From: Candidatus Villigracilaceae bacterium
Lineage (GTDB): Bacteria; Chloroflexota; Anaerolineae; Anaerolineales; Villigracilaceae
Reading direction: 5' to 3'
NCBI GenBank assembly: GCA_026645935.1
Contig: JAPKMP010000004.1
Coordinates: forward strand, 108,047-172,046
DNA length: 64,000 nucleotides
The notes beneath the pieces were generated by a model that searched no databases, was not told where the DNA came from, and saw only the letters and a list, made by a program, of their open reading frames with translations. This document shows positions 8,289-17,546 of the stretch, piece by piece (the stretch's first letter is position 1; each line of letters starts with the position of its first letter). A program made the translations under genes and the position numbers.

Positions 8289-9662
8289 ATGTCGAATCTG
8301 TTCGCATCCCTGCGCGGACGCCGGGAATGGATGGTCTCTGCTGCCGTCCTTGTGATCATCCTCCTCTTATCCTTCCTGCGCGTAAAATTTTACGGCGATC
8401 CCGCCCTGTCCATCGCAGGCAACGACACGATATCATATGTGGAAGCGTCGCAGGTCCCGCTGTTCTCGGCGGAGATTTTCACAGGGCGGAGATTGCTGAC
8501 AACGAACCTCGTTTACAAAATGCTCGAGCCGGAGACCGGATATGAAATTCTGATCAACGGCTCGGTCGAAACGACACGGCGCGGGTATCAACCCGGGTTC
8601 GACCGCATCGTTATCCTCCAACTCGCTTTATCTCTGATCGGGTGGGGCATCCTTGCGTGGCTCGTTTCGCAGACTCTGCGAAGCGCATGGATGAAGGTCG
8701 CAAGCGCTGTTGTCATCCTCGCGTTCGCCTTCACCCCGCACATGGCGGATTGGGACAGCATCCTGATGTCCGAGTCGTTGACCTTCTCGCTGTTTGCGCT
8801 TCAACTTGCCCTGATGATCAAAATCGCGTTCGATCTGGTTCGAGATCCCGATGCGAAGATCACCGGCTGGCTGATCGCCTGGGGAGTGGTGTTTTTCTTT
8901 TGGATCTTCCTGCGCGATACGAATGTTTTCACCGCGTTGATGACCTTGATCATGATCGCAGTTTTGACGATAATTCCGCGTTACCGAAAGAAGAAAGCGC
9001 TTTGGGGAACGATGATTTTTCTCGCACTGGTGGTTCTCCTCGGACTTATCACCGCCCGCGCCAGCGTGCGGACGGTCGTTCAAATCAGGAACATTTATAA
9101 AGATGACATATTTCCAAACCCCGGTGTGGTGGCGGTATTTCAGAAGATGGGAATGCCGGTGGATAGTTTTTTTGCGCCCGAATTCGAACCCTGGCTGCAG
9201 ACCGAAGGCGCTTCGACTCTCATCCGGTTTATGATCTCCCACCCCGGGTATGTCGGGACGAAACTCTGGAACGACTTCCCCGATTCTTTCCAGGAGATTC
9301 AGCAGACATATTTCACAGCCCGCGACCTCAACCCGGCGCGTACCATCCTTTTTGAGATTGGCAATGCGCTCCATCCTGAGAATACGACCCCGTTTTTGGC
9401 AAGCATCCTGCCGTTGATCGGGCTGCTTCTTCTCGCTGCAAAAAACACAGGGGACAGCCGCCCCTGGGCATGGCTGGGACTTTGGCTGGTCTTCAGCGCG
9501 GCGTTGACTCTTATACCCACCATCCTCGGCGATACCTGGGCGTTGAACCGCCATGCCTTATATTCGACGATGATCTTCCGCCTGACGATGTGGCTCTTTC
9601 CCATCATCATTATCGATATCGCGCTTCGAAGGGAACCGGCGCCGGTCGACACCCCATCATGA
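8289..9662 (+). CDS. Polytopic membrane protein, first of two tandem paralogues
   Basis: A 457-residue protein with an N-terminal membrane helix (VSAAVLVIILLLSFLRV), then a large non-membrane loop, and several further helices, about ten in all. SIAGNDTISYVEAS, TGRRLLTTNLVYKML and FDRIVILQLALSLIGWGILAWL recur in the next gene at the same positions. The layout recalls glycosyltransferase-C or PMT-like proteins, but no catalytic Asp motif is certain. It overlaps the next gene by 4 bp (ATGA). Confidence 0.7.
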   Translation: MSNLFASLRGRREWMVSAAVLVIILLLSFLRVKFYGDPALSIAGNDTISYVEASQVPLFSAEIFTGRRLLTTNLVYKMLEPETGYEILINGSVETTRRGYQPGFDRIVILQLALSLIGWGILAWLVSQTLRSAWMKVASAVVILAFAFTPHMADWDSILMSESLTFSLFALQLALMIKIAFDLVRDPDAKITGWLIAWGVVFFFWIFLRDTNVFTALMTLIMIAVLTIIPRYRKKKALWGTMIFLALVVLLGLITARASVRTVVQIRNIYKDDIFPNPGVVAVFQKMGMPVDSFFAPEFEPWLQTEGASTLIRFMISHPGYVGTKLWNDFPDSFQEIQQTYFTARDLNPARTILFEIGNALHPENTTPFLASILPLIGLLLLAAKNTGDSRPWAWLGLWLVFSAALTLIPTILGDTWALNRHALYSTMIFRLTMWLFPIIIIDIALRREPAPVDTPS

Positions 9663-11032
9663 AATTCCTCAAGACCCATTCCGCCAGCCTGATCATCCTG
9701 CTCGTCTTCACGGTTGGAATCTACATCCGCGCCTCCTGGTATGGGGACCTGCGGCTTTCCATTGCCAACGCCGAGACCGATAGTTACATCTCCGCCTCGC
9801 GCGCCTCGATTTTTTCGTGGAAGATCTTCGCGGGTCAGCGTCTTTTCACCACCAATCTGATCTACAAGCTTGCCGATGATCCCGCGAACTGCGCGATCAC
9901 CTCGTTTGGGAAACCCGGCTTGGGCGAAGAGGACGCGAGGGAGATCCAACCCTGCTTTGACAGGATCGCGCTTTTACAGAACTACCTTTCGGTCTTCGGC
10001 TGGTGCTTTCTCGGCTGGATGCTGGCGCGCTGGTTGAAAAATCCGTTCGTCAAAATATTCGGCGCAACGTCGATCATGGTTTTCGGTTTTACGCCCCAGA
10101 TCGCCGAATGGGACAGCGTGCTCAGCCCCGAGTCGCTTTCGCTTTCGATGTTCGCGATTCTGCTTGGTCTTGCGCTTGAGGTCGTCTTTCGCGCAGCCTC
10201 GGCTGATGAACCGTTCAAACCCATTACAGACAAAGCCCTTTTAGCCGTCTTGATGGTCTGGTATTTTCTCTGGGTCTTCGTGCGCGACGTTCATCTTTAC
10301 GCAATTCCGATCACCCTTTTATTGATCGTTCCATTGTTCTTGCTAAAAAAATACAAAACAGCGAGACCTTTGTATTATGCGTCAACCGCCTTGATGATTT
10401 TCTTCGTCGTCGGGTATCTCTCCGCGCGGGACAGCCTTCGCGCGACCCGCTTCCCGTTGATGAACTCACTCGACGAGTACATCCTGCCCTATCCCGCCCG
10501 GGTGGAATTCTTCAAGCAATATGGCATGCCGGAGAAAGAAGCGCCGGATTACAAGGATGCCCCGGTCTACCAAGCTTGGGCGGACGAGAACGCCTCCAAA
10601 GCCTACGCTATGTTCCTGCTCACGCACCCGGGATTCGTCGTCACCACCCTTTGGTGGAATCTCGATATGCTCAGCGACGAATACACCCAGCCCTACTTTT
10701 TCACAAACGAAATCCAAAACCGTGAATATCTTTTGACCTTGGGCGAGATGGTCAACCCGCAGACTGGGGCGGTCTACCTGCTGACATTCGCCATCGTTCT
10801 TGTCTTCATCTTTCAAGCATTACAACACCGCGCGCTGCGGCTCTCCGCCTGGGCTTGGCTGGCGGTCTGCGTCTATGGAATTGCCGCCGGGACCTTGTTC
10901 ATCAGTTACTTTGGCGACACTGCCGGGATTCGACGTCACATCATGCCGTCGGTGGAAATGTTCCGTTTATATCTGTGGGTGTTTCTGTTGCCGTTTTTGG
11001 ATTTATCGTTGAGTGGAGGGAGTGAAGAGTAG
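9659..11032 (+). CDS. Polytopic membrane protein, second tandem paralogue
   Basis: This protein is also exactly 457 residues and is clearly homologous to its upstream neighbour: SIANAETDSYISASRAS, AGQRLFTTNLIYKL, FDRIALLQNYLSVFGW, and an AEWDSVLSPESLSLSMF segment matching ADWDSILMSESLTFSLF. The start is the ATG overlapping the previous stop codon. A longer upstream frame exists but runs inside the preceding gene. A cell-surface polymer or lipid role is possible but not shown. Confidence 0.7.
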   Translation: MKFLKTHSASLIILLVFTVGIYIRASWYGDLRLSIANAETDSYISASRASIFSWKIFAGQRLFTTNLIYKLADDPANCAITSFGKPGLGEEDAREIQPCFDRIALLQNYLSVFGWCFLGWMLARWLKNPFVKIFGATSIMVFGFTPQIAEWDSVLSPESLSLSMFAILLGLALEVVFRAASADEPFKPITDKALLAVLMVWYFLWVFVRDVHLYAIPITLLLIVPLFLLKKYKTARPLYYASTALMIFFVVGYLSARDSLRATRFPLMNSLDEYILPYPARVEFFKQYGMPEKEAPDYKDAPVYQAWADENASKAYAMFLLTHPGFVVTTLWWNLDMLSDEYTQPYFFTNEIQNREYLLTLGEMVNPQTGAVYLLTFAIVLVFIFQALQHRALRLSAWAWLAVCVYGIAAGTLFISYFGDTAGIRRHIMPSVEMFRLYLWVFLLPFLDLSLSGGSEE

Positions 11033-11116
11033 ATGCAATACACGAAACATTGGATGATTGTTTTTGGATTACGCTCCTAATGGCGACAGCCCTCTGGCAT
11101 TTGGGAAGCCGCAATC

Positions 11117-11518
11117 TCATTCTCGAATGCTTCTTTCCACATCGTCCCGCCCGATTCTCTGAACGGGTTTCATATCTTTTGCAGGGAAAACACGACGGTA
11201 TTCCAATCGACGCCGACCAAAATTGAACAGCAGACCCACGGGCGCGCCTGTGGCTTTCAAGTAATTGATGACCTGCGCCAATTCGTCGTTCGTGAGTTGA
11301 TGGCTGAATGCTTTGATCTCCACAACGACCTGTTGATTAGGAAACAAGTCCAGATAGAAGGTTGCCACATTTTCTCCTTCATATTCGACATGGACTTCAT
11401 ATGCGTTCTCGTAGACTTCCTCTTTGAAGCCGTAACCGATTTTATTATGAACTTCCATCGCCAATCCGATGAGTTTGTAGGTCAGCTCATTTCCAGTTGC
11501 ATCTGTGACCAGTGGCAT
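11117..11518 (-). CDS. GxxExxY-family protein (PD-(D/E)XK-like fold)
   Basis: This 133-residue protein carries the family-defining GYGFKEEVYENAY, then LDLFPNQQVVVEIKAF with the E-x-K active-site element, and the C-terminal VGLLFNFGRRRLEYRRV. Members are widespread in MAGs and are predicted PD-(D/E)XK nucleases of unknown role. It stands alone on the minus strand between two plus-strand groups. The expected D before the ExK reads LDLFP, so the catalytic set looks complete. Confidence 0.8.
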   Translation of the reverse strand: MPLVTDATGNELTYKLIGLAMEVHNKIGYGFKEEVYENAYEVHVEYEGENVATFYLDLFPNQQVVVEIKAFSHQLTNDELAQVINYLKATGAPVGLLFNFGRRRLEYRRVFPAKDMKPVQRIGRDDVERSIRE

Positions 11519-11748
11519 AAGTTATCTCCTCTATGGTTGAAATCGACTCAATGTGAAATGATACGTGATGGTGAGAAAACCGTCCACGAATAAGGTCAAC
11601 ACGAATAAACGAATCCTCAACCAATATGTTGCGAACAACTGATGCCTGCTCAAATTCGTATATTCGTTCCACATTCGTGGATGGTTCTTGCCTGTTATAC
11701 TTCGCATATCCGTCATTGTGCTTGCTTGATTTCGTTAGGGAGTCTTTC

Positions 11749-12813
11749 ATGAAAAAACTCAACTTCATATTCTTCATCGCCGTGTATCTTCTTGCATCCT
11801 GCGCCGCCCCGCCGACGCAGGTGACGGTCACTTCCGAAGTGACCGTCACATTGACACCTGCTCCAACGCCGACGCAACATCCCAAATTTGCCGCGCTTCA
11901 ACAAACGATCGCCGCCTCGGGCGGACGCTTCACCTTGCAAGCGGACGGCATGATCTACGACGGCGAGACCCCCATCCCCGGCTTGACCGTCGCCCCGGAC
12001 GGCACAATGAGCCTGAGCGTAAACGGCAAGACCGTGACCATTGACCCCGCCGACGTGGATTTTGACGATGAAAAAGGCATAACCATAGTCGGCTACAAAT
12101 GGGACCAAGCCGCCAACGACGGTGCGGGCGCGTGGGTGGAGGCGAACGAGACCGTGACTGCCAACTTTAACCTAGGCGTGGTACTCGCTCCCGGTGAGCC
12201 AAATGAGGATGGGTCGAGGAATATCGAGACTTTTGCCCCACCAGAAGAATTTGCGGATAACGAGGGCGCAGTAGCGAAATGGCTCAACTATTTTGACGCC
12301 GAGCGGCTGGGATTTGACCCTGGTGCAACCCAGTGGATACTGACTGAGGATGGGAGAGCGGTGCTAGTGGATAGTGCTGACCACAACAAAGTTGTAGCCG
12401 AGTGGAAAGATATATCCTGGATAGGCAAAGCGGCGATTGTGTGGAACTGGGCAAACTTTGTTGAGGCGGACGGGGAGAATGTGCTATTTGATGTGTGTAA
12501 GGCTTGGGAAACTAAGTGGAAGAACGGTATCCCAGTGGATCTAGATGGGGTATTAGACTTTATACAACTGCTGAAATCGAGAGAGAGTGCATGGATTATC
12601 AATGGTTCAGACATGATGTATGGGGATGGAAAGTCGCACCTTCGAATTCTTTCGTTGGATGGGGGTATTTTTTCTGCTGATGGCAAGAGTATGATTTATT
12701 ATCGACAATTTCAATCTCCAATAGAGGATGGTGAAGGATTTGTGGTTACTAGGGATGAAAAAGGTAATTCCGTCATACTTTATGTCGATAACATGGTGTG
12801 GGAGTCGTATTAA
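11749..12813 (+). CDS. Lipoprotein with constant-looking N-terminus and compositionally different C-terminus
   Basis: A 354-residue secreted lipoprotein with lipobox LASC and Cys19, followed by a Thr/Pro-rich linker. Residues about 45-130 (ADGMIYDGETPIPGL, SLSVNGKTVTIDPADVDFD) form a small repeated beta unit. From about position 12180 the DNA becomes less GC-rich, with G-run-rich codons like the next two genes, so the 3' two thirds may be of different origin. The ATG at 11749 has AGGGA upstream; a longer frame begins before it. The function is unknown. It is the first gene of a three-gene group ending in a Hint protein. Confidence 0.65.
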   Translation: MKKLNFIFFIAVYLLASCAAPPTQVTVTSEVTVTLTPAPTPTQHPKFAALQQTIAASGGRFTLQADGMIYDGETPIPGLTVAPDGTMSLSVNGKTVTIDPADVDFDDEKGITIVGYKWDQAANDGAGAWVEANETVTANFNLGVVLAPGEPNEDGSRNIETFAPPEEFADNEGAVAKWLNYFDAERLGFDPGATQWILTEDGRAVLVDSADHNKVVAEWKDISWIGKAAIVWNWANFVEADGENVLFDVCKAWETKWKNGIPVDLDGVLDFIQLLKSRESAWIINGSDMMYGDGKSHLRILSLDGGIFSADGKSMIYYRQFQSPIEDGEGFVVTRDEKGNSVILYVDNMVWESY

Positions 12814-12859
12814 ATGTCATATAGGTGAATGAGTTTGGTTTTTGTGCTATTGTGAATAT

Positions 12860-13402
12860 GTGAAGAATAAGTGGGGAAAGGTGTCACTATTAGTTACTTT
12901 GATCATAATCTTGGCGGGGGGATTTTTTTGGTGGAGCGGTGGGATGTCACTCGTTCAACTTTATCGAGAATATTTGACTCAAGATATACCGGACAAAGAG
13001 TATAACTGGCAAGACTTTACCGACCGGGGAGGCGGGGAGCGGCTTCACGGATATTATGCAGGTAGCGTGGGGGAAAGCGTGTATGTATGGACACTGGGGG
13101 GACTGCGACGATTTCGTCACCAGCAGATCACGAGTGTGTATTACTACATGGATGTGTGTGGGGCAATAGAGAGGCTTGTGGAGGCTAAGGCAGTGGGGAG
13201 AGAGATGAGTAGTCTGCCGAGTGAGCCACTGATGACGTTTGACCTAGTGCAGTGGCGAGGCGCGGTACGGCGGGGGGACTATATGTGGGTCAAGAGAGTG
13301 GGGGAGGGCGCTGAGAGTAAGGTGATAGATAAGATCTGGGCGAGCAATAATTATCATTATCCGTACGGTGGAGTGACGCGTACCGAGTGTCAAGCAAGAT
13401 GA
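12860..13402 (+). CDS. Hypothetical protein with N-terminal membrane anchor
   Basis: This protein is about 180 residues from the GTG; an upstream TTG would add six. One hydrophobic segment (SLLVTLIIILAGGFFWW) is followed by an extracytoplasmic domain with a cysteine in YYYMDVCGAIERLVEAK. No family was recognised. It overlaps the next gene by 4 bp (ATGA), so it is translationally coupled to the Hint protein and could assist it or protect against it. Codon use is G-run rich and unlike plsX or dinG. Confidence 0.55.
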   Translation: MKNKWGKVSLLVTLIIILAGGFFWWSGGMSLVQLYREYLTQDIPDKEYNWQDFTDRGGGERLHGYYAGSVGESVYVWTLGGLRRFRHQQITSVYYYMDVCGAIERLVEAKAVGREMSSLPSEPLMTFDLVQWRGAVRRGDYMWVKRVGEGAESKVIDKIWASNNYHYPYGGVTRTECQAR

Positions 13403-14670
13403 GGCACATATTGGTTCTAATCATGGTTCTGTTTGGATTTGCGATGAGTGTTGGTGAGGTGAGTGCGGACTGTTCAGTAGAGAGTTGTGGTGAAGTCTGC
13501 GTAGGTTCAGACTGTACTCCGAAATACTGCTACACATGTGAGGGTACGACGCAGGTCGATACCTGTCCGCCGAATCAGCATTTGACACCGAATGGGGGGT
13601 GTCAGGAGAATGGGACGGAGGGGGATGATACGTGTTTTCCGGCGGGGACACAAATCAGTATGGCGGATGGGAGCAGGAAAAAGATTGAGGAGGTGCAGGT
13701 GGGGGACGTGGTGATGAGTCAGAGCGCGGCGGGAGCGCGGGGGAGCAGCCGGGTGGAAGCGCTGATCCGACCAGTCTCAGACAATATGTGTCGGATTGAG
13801 TTTGAGAACGGGGAGAGCCTAGAAGTCACCAAGTCGCATCCATTCCTGACCGACGGCGGGTGGCGAGCCATTGATGAGGTGGCGGCAAGGAGAGAGCAGA
13901 CGGATCTGCAGATCCAAAAGTTAGAGCGGGGCGATTCGCTTTACAAAGAGGATGGGGGGAGGGCGGAGGTGACGGAGATCACCTGCTGGAATGAGCAGGT
14001 ACAGGTCTATAACTTTACGGTTGACAACGACCACACCTATTTTGCCGAAGGGTATCTAGCACACAATAAGGGGGCGGTGCCGACTGATTGCAGAGCGCCG
14101 AAAAACTGTCCCGCAAATAATAGCTGTGTACCCACGGCTACCAATAACTGTGCGAATGATTGGTGCACACCTCGCGGTAGTTACGCGTGTTATCCCGTCA
14201 ATATTAACACTAATAGTTATGTCGACCACTATGTGGTCTCTCGCGCGCAGTATGAGCGGAATTGCCAGATAGGCAATGCTCAGTCACTGGTGCAAACCTT
14301 TGCTTACGATACATGGACATGGTACCTCAGGGAGTACAATTGCTGCCCTGCGGGAATGGTAAGTACATATACCTACATACAACCTGCTGATACCTACCAT
14401 ACAGTAAGTCAATGCGATCACGAATCAACGATCAACTGCTGGCCCGGCACATTTGTCTCATGGACACCCTCATATTGGTGTGGCAGATCACCCAAAGACG
14501 AAGAGGGTAACCGAGAAGATTGGTATGTCGGCACCAAAAGGTGCCGCCCTGCGCGGGCTAGGGTTTATTCGTGTGTCTCTATTTGTAATTCGACGGCGCC
14601 CACAAACCTGAGTGTGGCGCAGGGGGCGAGCGGGACGGGGAATAAATCACATATGGTACACTTGTTCTAA
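13399..14670 (+). CDS. Secreted Cys-rich protein with internal Hint (intein-like) domain
   Basis: A 423-residue protein with a signal peptide (about residues 1-23). The Hint domain spans about 79-223. It starts at Cys79 in CFPAGTQISMADGS, has block B TKSH (144-147) and ends YLAHN with Asn223. The residue after the Asn is Lys, not Cys/Ser/Thr, so splicing is not expected but self-cleavage is possible, as in bacterial intein-like and polymorphic-toxin Hint proteins. The region after it has many cysteines. The C-terminus is abrupt and the stop codon is 1 bp before the dinG-like ATG, which suggests a truncated longer protein. Confidence 0.8.
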   Translation: MRHILVLIMVLFGFAMSVGEVSADCSVESCGEVCVGSDCTPKYCYTCEGTTQVDTCPPNQHLTPNGGCQENGTEGDDTCFPAGTQISMADGSRKKIEEVQVGDVVMSQSAAGARGSSRVEALIRPVSDNMCRIEFENGESLEVTKSHPFLTDGGWRAIDEVAARREQTDLQIQKLERGDSLYKEDGGRAEVTEITCWNEQVQVYNFTVDNDHTYFAEGYLAHNKGAVPTDCRAPKNCPANNSCVPTATNNCANDWCTPRGSYACYPVNINTNSYVDHYVVSRAQYERNCQIGNAQSLVQTFAYDTWTWYLREYNCCPAGMVSTYTYIQPADTYHTVSQCDHESTINCWPGTFVSWTPSYWCGRSPKDEEGNREDWYVGTKRCRPARARVYSCVSICNSTAPTNLSVAQGASGTGNKSHMVHLF

Positions 14671-14671
14671 T

Positions 14672-17473
14672 ATGACCCACCTCGTATCACTCGACATCGA
14701 AACCACAGGCTTGGATGAAGACCGTGACGCGATCATCGAGGTCGCCGCGGTGCGTTTCAACGGGCGGCGCAAGGAAGACGAATTCAACACGCTCATCAAT
14801 CCCGGCAGGCACATCCCCGATTTCATCACAGGGCTGACCGGCATCGACGATGCGATGGTGCGCCAGGCGCCGCGCCTGCGCGACGTCGCCCATGAACTCA
14901 TCGCCTTCGTTGGCGATGCGCCCATCATCGGTCATAACGTCAAATTCGATGTCGGTTTTTTGCGCAAGGCGGGTCTCTTCGAATATCAACAAACCATCGA
15001 CACGCTCGAGCTTGCTTCCGTGCTTTTGCCCACTGCAAGTCGTTACAACCTGGGAGCGCTCGGCAAGCAGCTCGGCATTCCGCTCCCTGCCACGCACCGC
15101 GCCCTCGACGACGCATTGGTCACCCACGCCTGTTATCTGAAACTTTTAGAACTCGCCGCAGAACTTCCGCTCGAAACTCTCGAAGAGATCGCCGACCTTG
15201 GGAATTTTGCGCCCTGGGATGCGAACTGGGTATTCGAACAAGCCTTGCGCGCGAAGACGAAGGAGGGCATCAAGCCGAAGCAGACAAAACACCGCGCCTC
15301 ACATCCCAAGCCGATGCTTGATTCCGCGTCCGGGCAGGATGCCCCGCCGATCACGCGAACCGAAGAACCGATCCCGCTCGACCCGGAGGAAGCTGCATCG
15401 ATACTTGAATACGGCGGACCATTCTCGCAATACTTCGAATCCTACGAACATCGCGGCGAGCAGGTGGAGATGCTCAAAGCGGTGGCAAACGCCCTTTCGA
15501 CAGGCAACCATCTCATGGTCGAGGCGGGAACCGGCGTTGGAAAAAGTTTTGCTTATCTCGTCCCGGCCGCGTTGTTCGCTTATCAGAACAATACGCGGGT
15601 CATCGTCTCGACGAATACGATCAACCTGCAGGATCAACTCATCAAAAAGGATATTCCCGATCTGCAAGCCGCGTTGAATTTGGATGTGCGCGCGGCTGTG
15701 TTGAAGGGACGTTCCAATTATCTTTGCCCGCGCCGCCTGCAATACCTCCGCTCGCATGGACCGGGCAACACGACCGAGATGCGCGTGCTGGCGAAGATCA
15801 TCGTCTGGCAATTGGAGAATGTCACCGGCGACCGAAACGATCTGAATTTGCAGGGTCCGCTCGAACGCGAGGTGTGGGCGAGACTCTCGGCGGAGGACGA
15901 TAACTGCACGACAGAGACATGCCTCGGGCGGATGGGAGGCGCGTGTCCTTTTTATCGCGCAAAACAGGCGGCGCAGAATTCGCATCTGCTGATCGTCAAT
16001 CATGCCTTGCTGCTTTCCGATGTTTCGACGGGGAGCAAGGTATTGCCCGAATACGATTACCTGGTCATCGATGAAGCGCATCACATGGAAACGGCCGTGA
16101 CGAACGCGCTTTCGTTTCGCATGACCCAGGGCGATCTCGACCGCATGTTGAAGGAATTGGGCGGCTCGTCGGCGGGATTGCTCGGCACGATCCTGACTGA
16201 CACGCATGACTCTTTGCGCCCCTCCGATTTTGGTTTGTTGCAGCAAAAGTCGAAACGCGCCACCGACCAGGCGTTTCGTGTCGAGCAACTATCGAAGGAG
16301 TTTTTCGTTTATCTCGGCGAGTTCATCGCCGCGCAGCGCGAGGGACAACCGCAAAGCAATTATTCGTGGCAGATGCGCATCACGCCATCCGCGCGCACCC
16401 TGCACGGCTGGGACGATCTCGAAATGCTGTGGGGGCAGATCAGCGAATCGATGACGAACCTGCTGAAAACGCTGGATGAGATCTATAAAAATCTCGGCGA
16501 GTTGTACAACGACGGCCACGACCAGTTGGAAGACGTGATGGGCAGTTTGAGCACGTTGATTCGCCGCCTGACCGAAGCCGAAGCCGCCGCTTCCGGTTTG
16601 ATGCATAACCCCACCAACGACCTGATCTATTGGATCGAAGTCAACCCGCGCGGGGAAAAACTCTCGCTCAATGCCGCGCCTTTGCGCGTGGGACCGCTCG
16701 TCCAAAAATATCTTTGGTATGAAAAAGCCAGCGTGGTGCTGGCGTCCGCCACATTGACGACTCATGGCGAGTTCGACTACATCCGCAACACGCTCGACGC
16801 GAACGAAGTGGATGTGCTCGCGCTCGGCTCCCCGTTCGATTATGAATCAAGCACGTTGTTATACGTCGCCAGCGATATGCCCGAGCCGAATGCGTTCAAC
16901 TATCAGCAAATGCTCGACCGCGCCATCGTCTCCACCGCCAAAGCCACCGGCGGGCGGATGCTTGTGCTGTTCACTTCGTATGCCGCGTTGAAGAAGACTT
17001 CGCAAGCCATCACAGGTCCGCTCGCGCGGGAGGATATTTTTGTCTACGAACAGGGCGAAGGGACATCGCCGACGGCATTGCTTGAATCTTTCAAAACGAC
17101 GGATCGCGCCGTTCTGCTCGGAACCCGTTCGTTTTGGGAGGGCGTGGATGTGCCCGGCGATTCGCTTTCGGTTGTCGTGATCACGAAGTTGCCTTTCGAT
17201 GTCCCGTCAGATCCCATCATCTCGGCGCGCTCCGAACTCTACGAGGATTCCTTCAATCAATATTATCTGCCCGAAGCGATTCTGAAATTCCGCCAGGGAT
17301 TCGGGCGCCTTATCCGCACCGCATCGGACCGCGGCGTGGTCGCCATTTTGGACCGGCGCGTGTTGACCAAGCAATACGGCAGGCTGTTCCTTGAATCCCT
17401 GCCGCAATGCACTGCGAGACAGGGTCCAATTGCGAATCTTCCGAAGATGGCAGGTGAGTGGCTGGGGATGTGA
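14672..17473 (+). CDS. dinG: DinG-family helicase with N-terminal DnaQ-like 3'-5' exonuclease
   Basis: A 933-residue cytoplasmic protein. Residues 1-170 are a DEDDh exonuclease: SLDIETTGLDE, IIGHNVKFDVGFL and HRALDDALVT. The helicase follows with Walker A EAGTGVGKS, four iron-sulphur cysteines (CPRRL, CTTETC, GGACPFY), DEAH in VIDEAHHME, and C-terminal motifs LFTSYAAL, GTRSFWEGVDVPGD and RQGFGRLIRT. This exonuclease-helicase order is the Gram-positive/Chloroflexi DinG form, acting in DNA repair. The start is the ATG giving MTHLVSLD; the longer frame runs into the Hint gene. Confidence 0.92.
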   Translation: MTHLVSLDIETTGLDEDRDAIIEVAAVRFNGRRKEDEFNTLINPGRHIPDFITGLTGIDDAMVRQAPRLRDVAHELIAFVGDAPIIGHNVKFDVGFLRKAGLFEYQQTIDTLELASVLLPTASRYNLGALGKQLGIPLPATHRALDDALVTHACYLKLLELAAELPLETLEEIADLGNFAPWDANWVFEQALRAKTKEGIKPKQTKHRASHPKPMLDSASGQDAPPITRTEEPIPLDPEEAASILEYGGPFSQYFESYEHRGEQVEMLKAVANALSTGNHLMVEAGTGVGKSFAYLVPAALFAYQNNTRVIVSTNTINLQDQLIKKDIPDLQAALNLDVRAAVLKGRSNYLCPRRLQYLRSHGPGNTTEMRVLAKIIVWQLENVTGDRNDLNLQGPLEREVWARLSAEDDNCTTETCLGRMGGACPFYRAKQAAQNSHLLIVNHALLLSDVSTGSKVLPEYDYLVIDEAHHMETAVTNALSFRMTQGDLDRMLKELGGSSAGLLGTILTDTHDSLRPSDFGLLQQKSKRATDQAFRVEQLSKEFFVYLGEFIAAQREGQPQSNYSWQMRITPSARTLHGWDDLEMLWGQISESMTNLLKTLDEIYKNLGELYNDGHDQLEDVMGSLSTLIRRLTEAEAAASGLMHNPTNDLIYWIEVNPRGEKLSLNAAPLRVGPLVQKYLWYEKASVVLASATLTTHGEFDYIRNTLDANEVDVLALGSPFDYESSTLLYVASDMPEPNAFNYQQMLDRAIVSTAKATGGRMLVLFTSYAALKKTSQAITGPLAREDIFVYEQGEGTSPTALLESFKTTDRAVLLGTRSFWEGVDVPGDSLSVVVITKLPFDVPSDPIISARSELYEDSFNQYYLPEAILKFRQGFGRLIRTASDRGVVAILDRRVLTKQYGRLFLESLPQCTARQGPIANLPKMAGEWLGM

Positions 17474-17546
17474 AGACTCAAAGATGTGTAAACATGGCGA
17501 CAATATTCTTTTAGTGACTGTCACCTGCCATAAAAGTTAATCCTCC

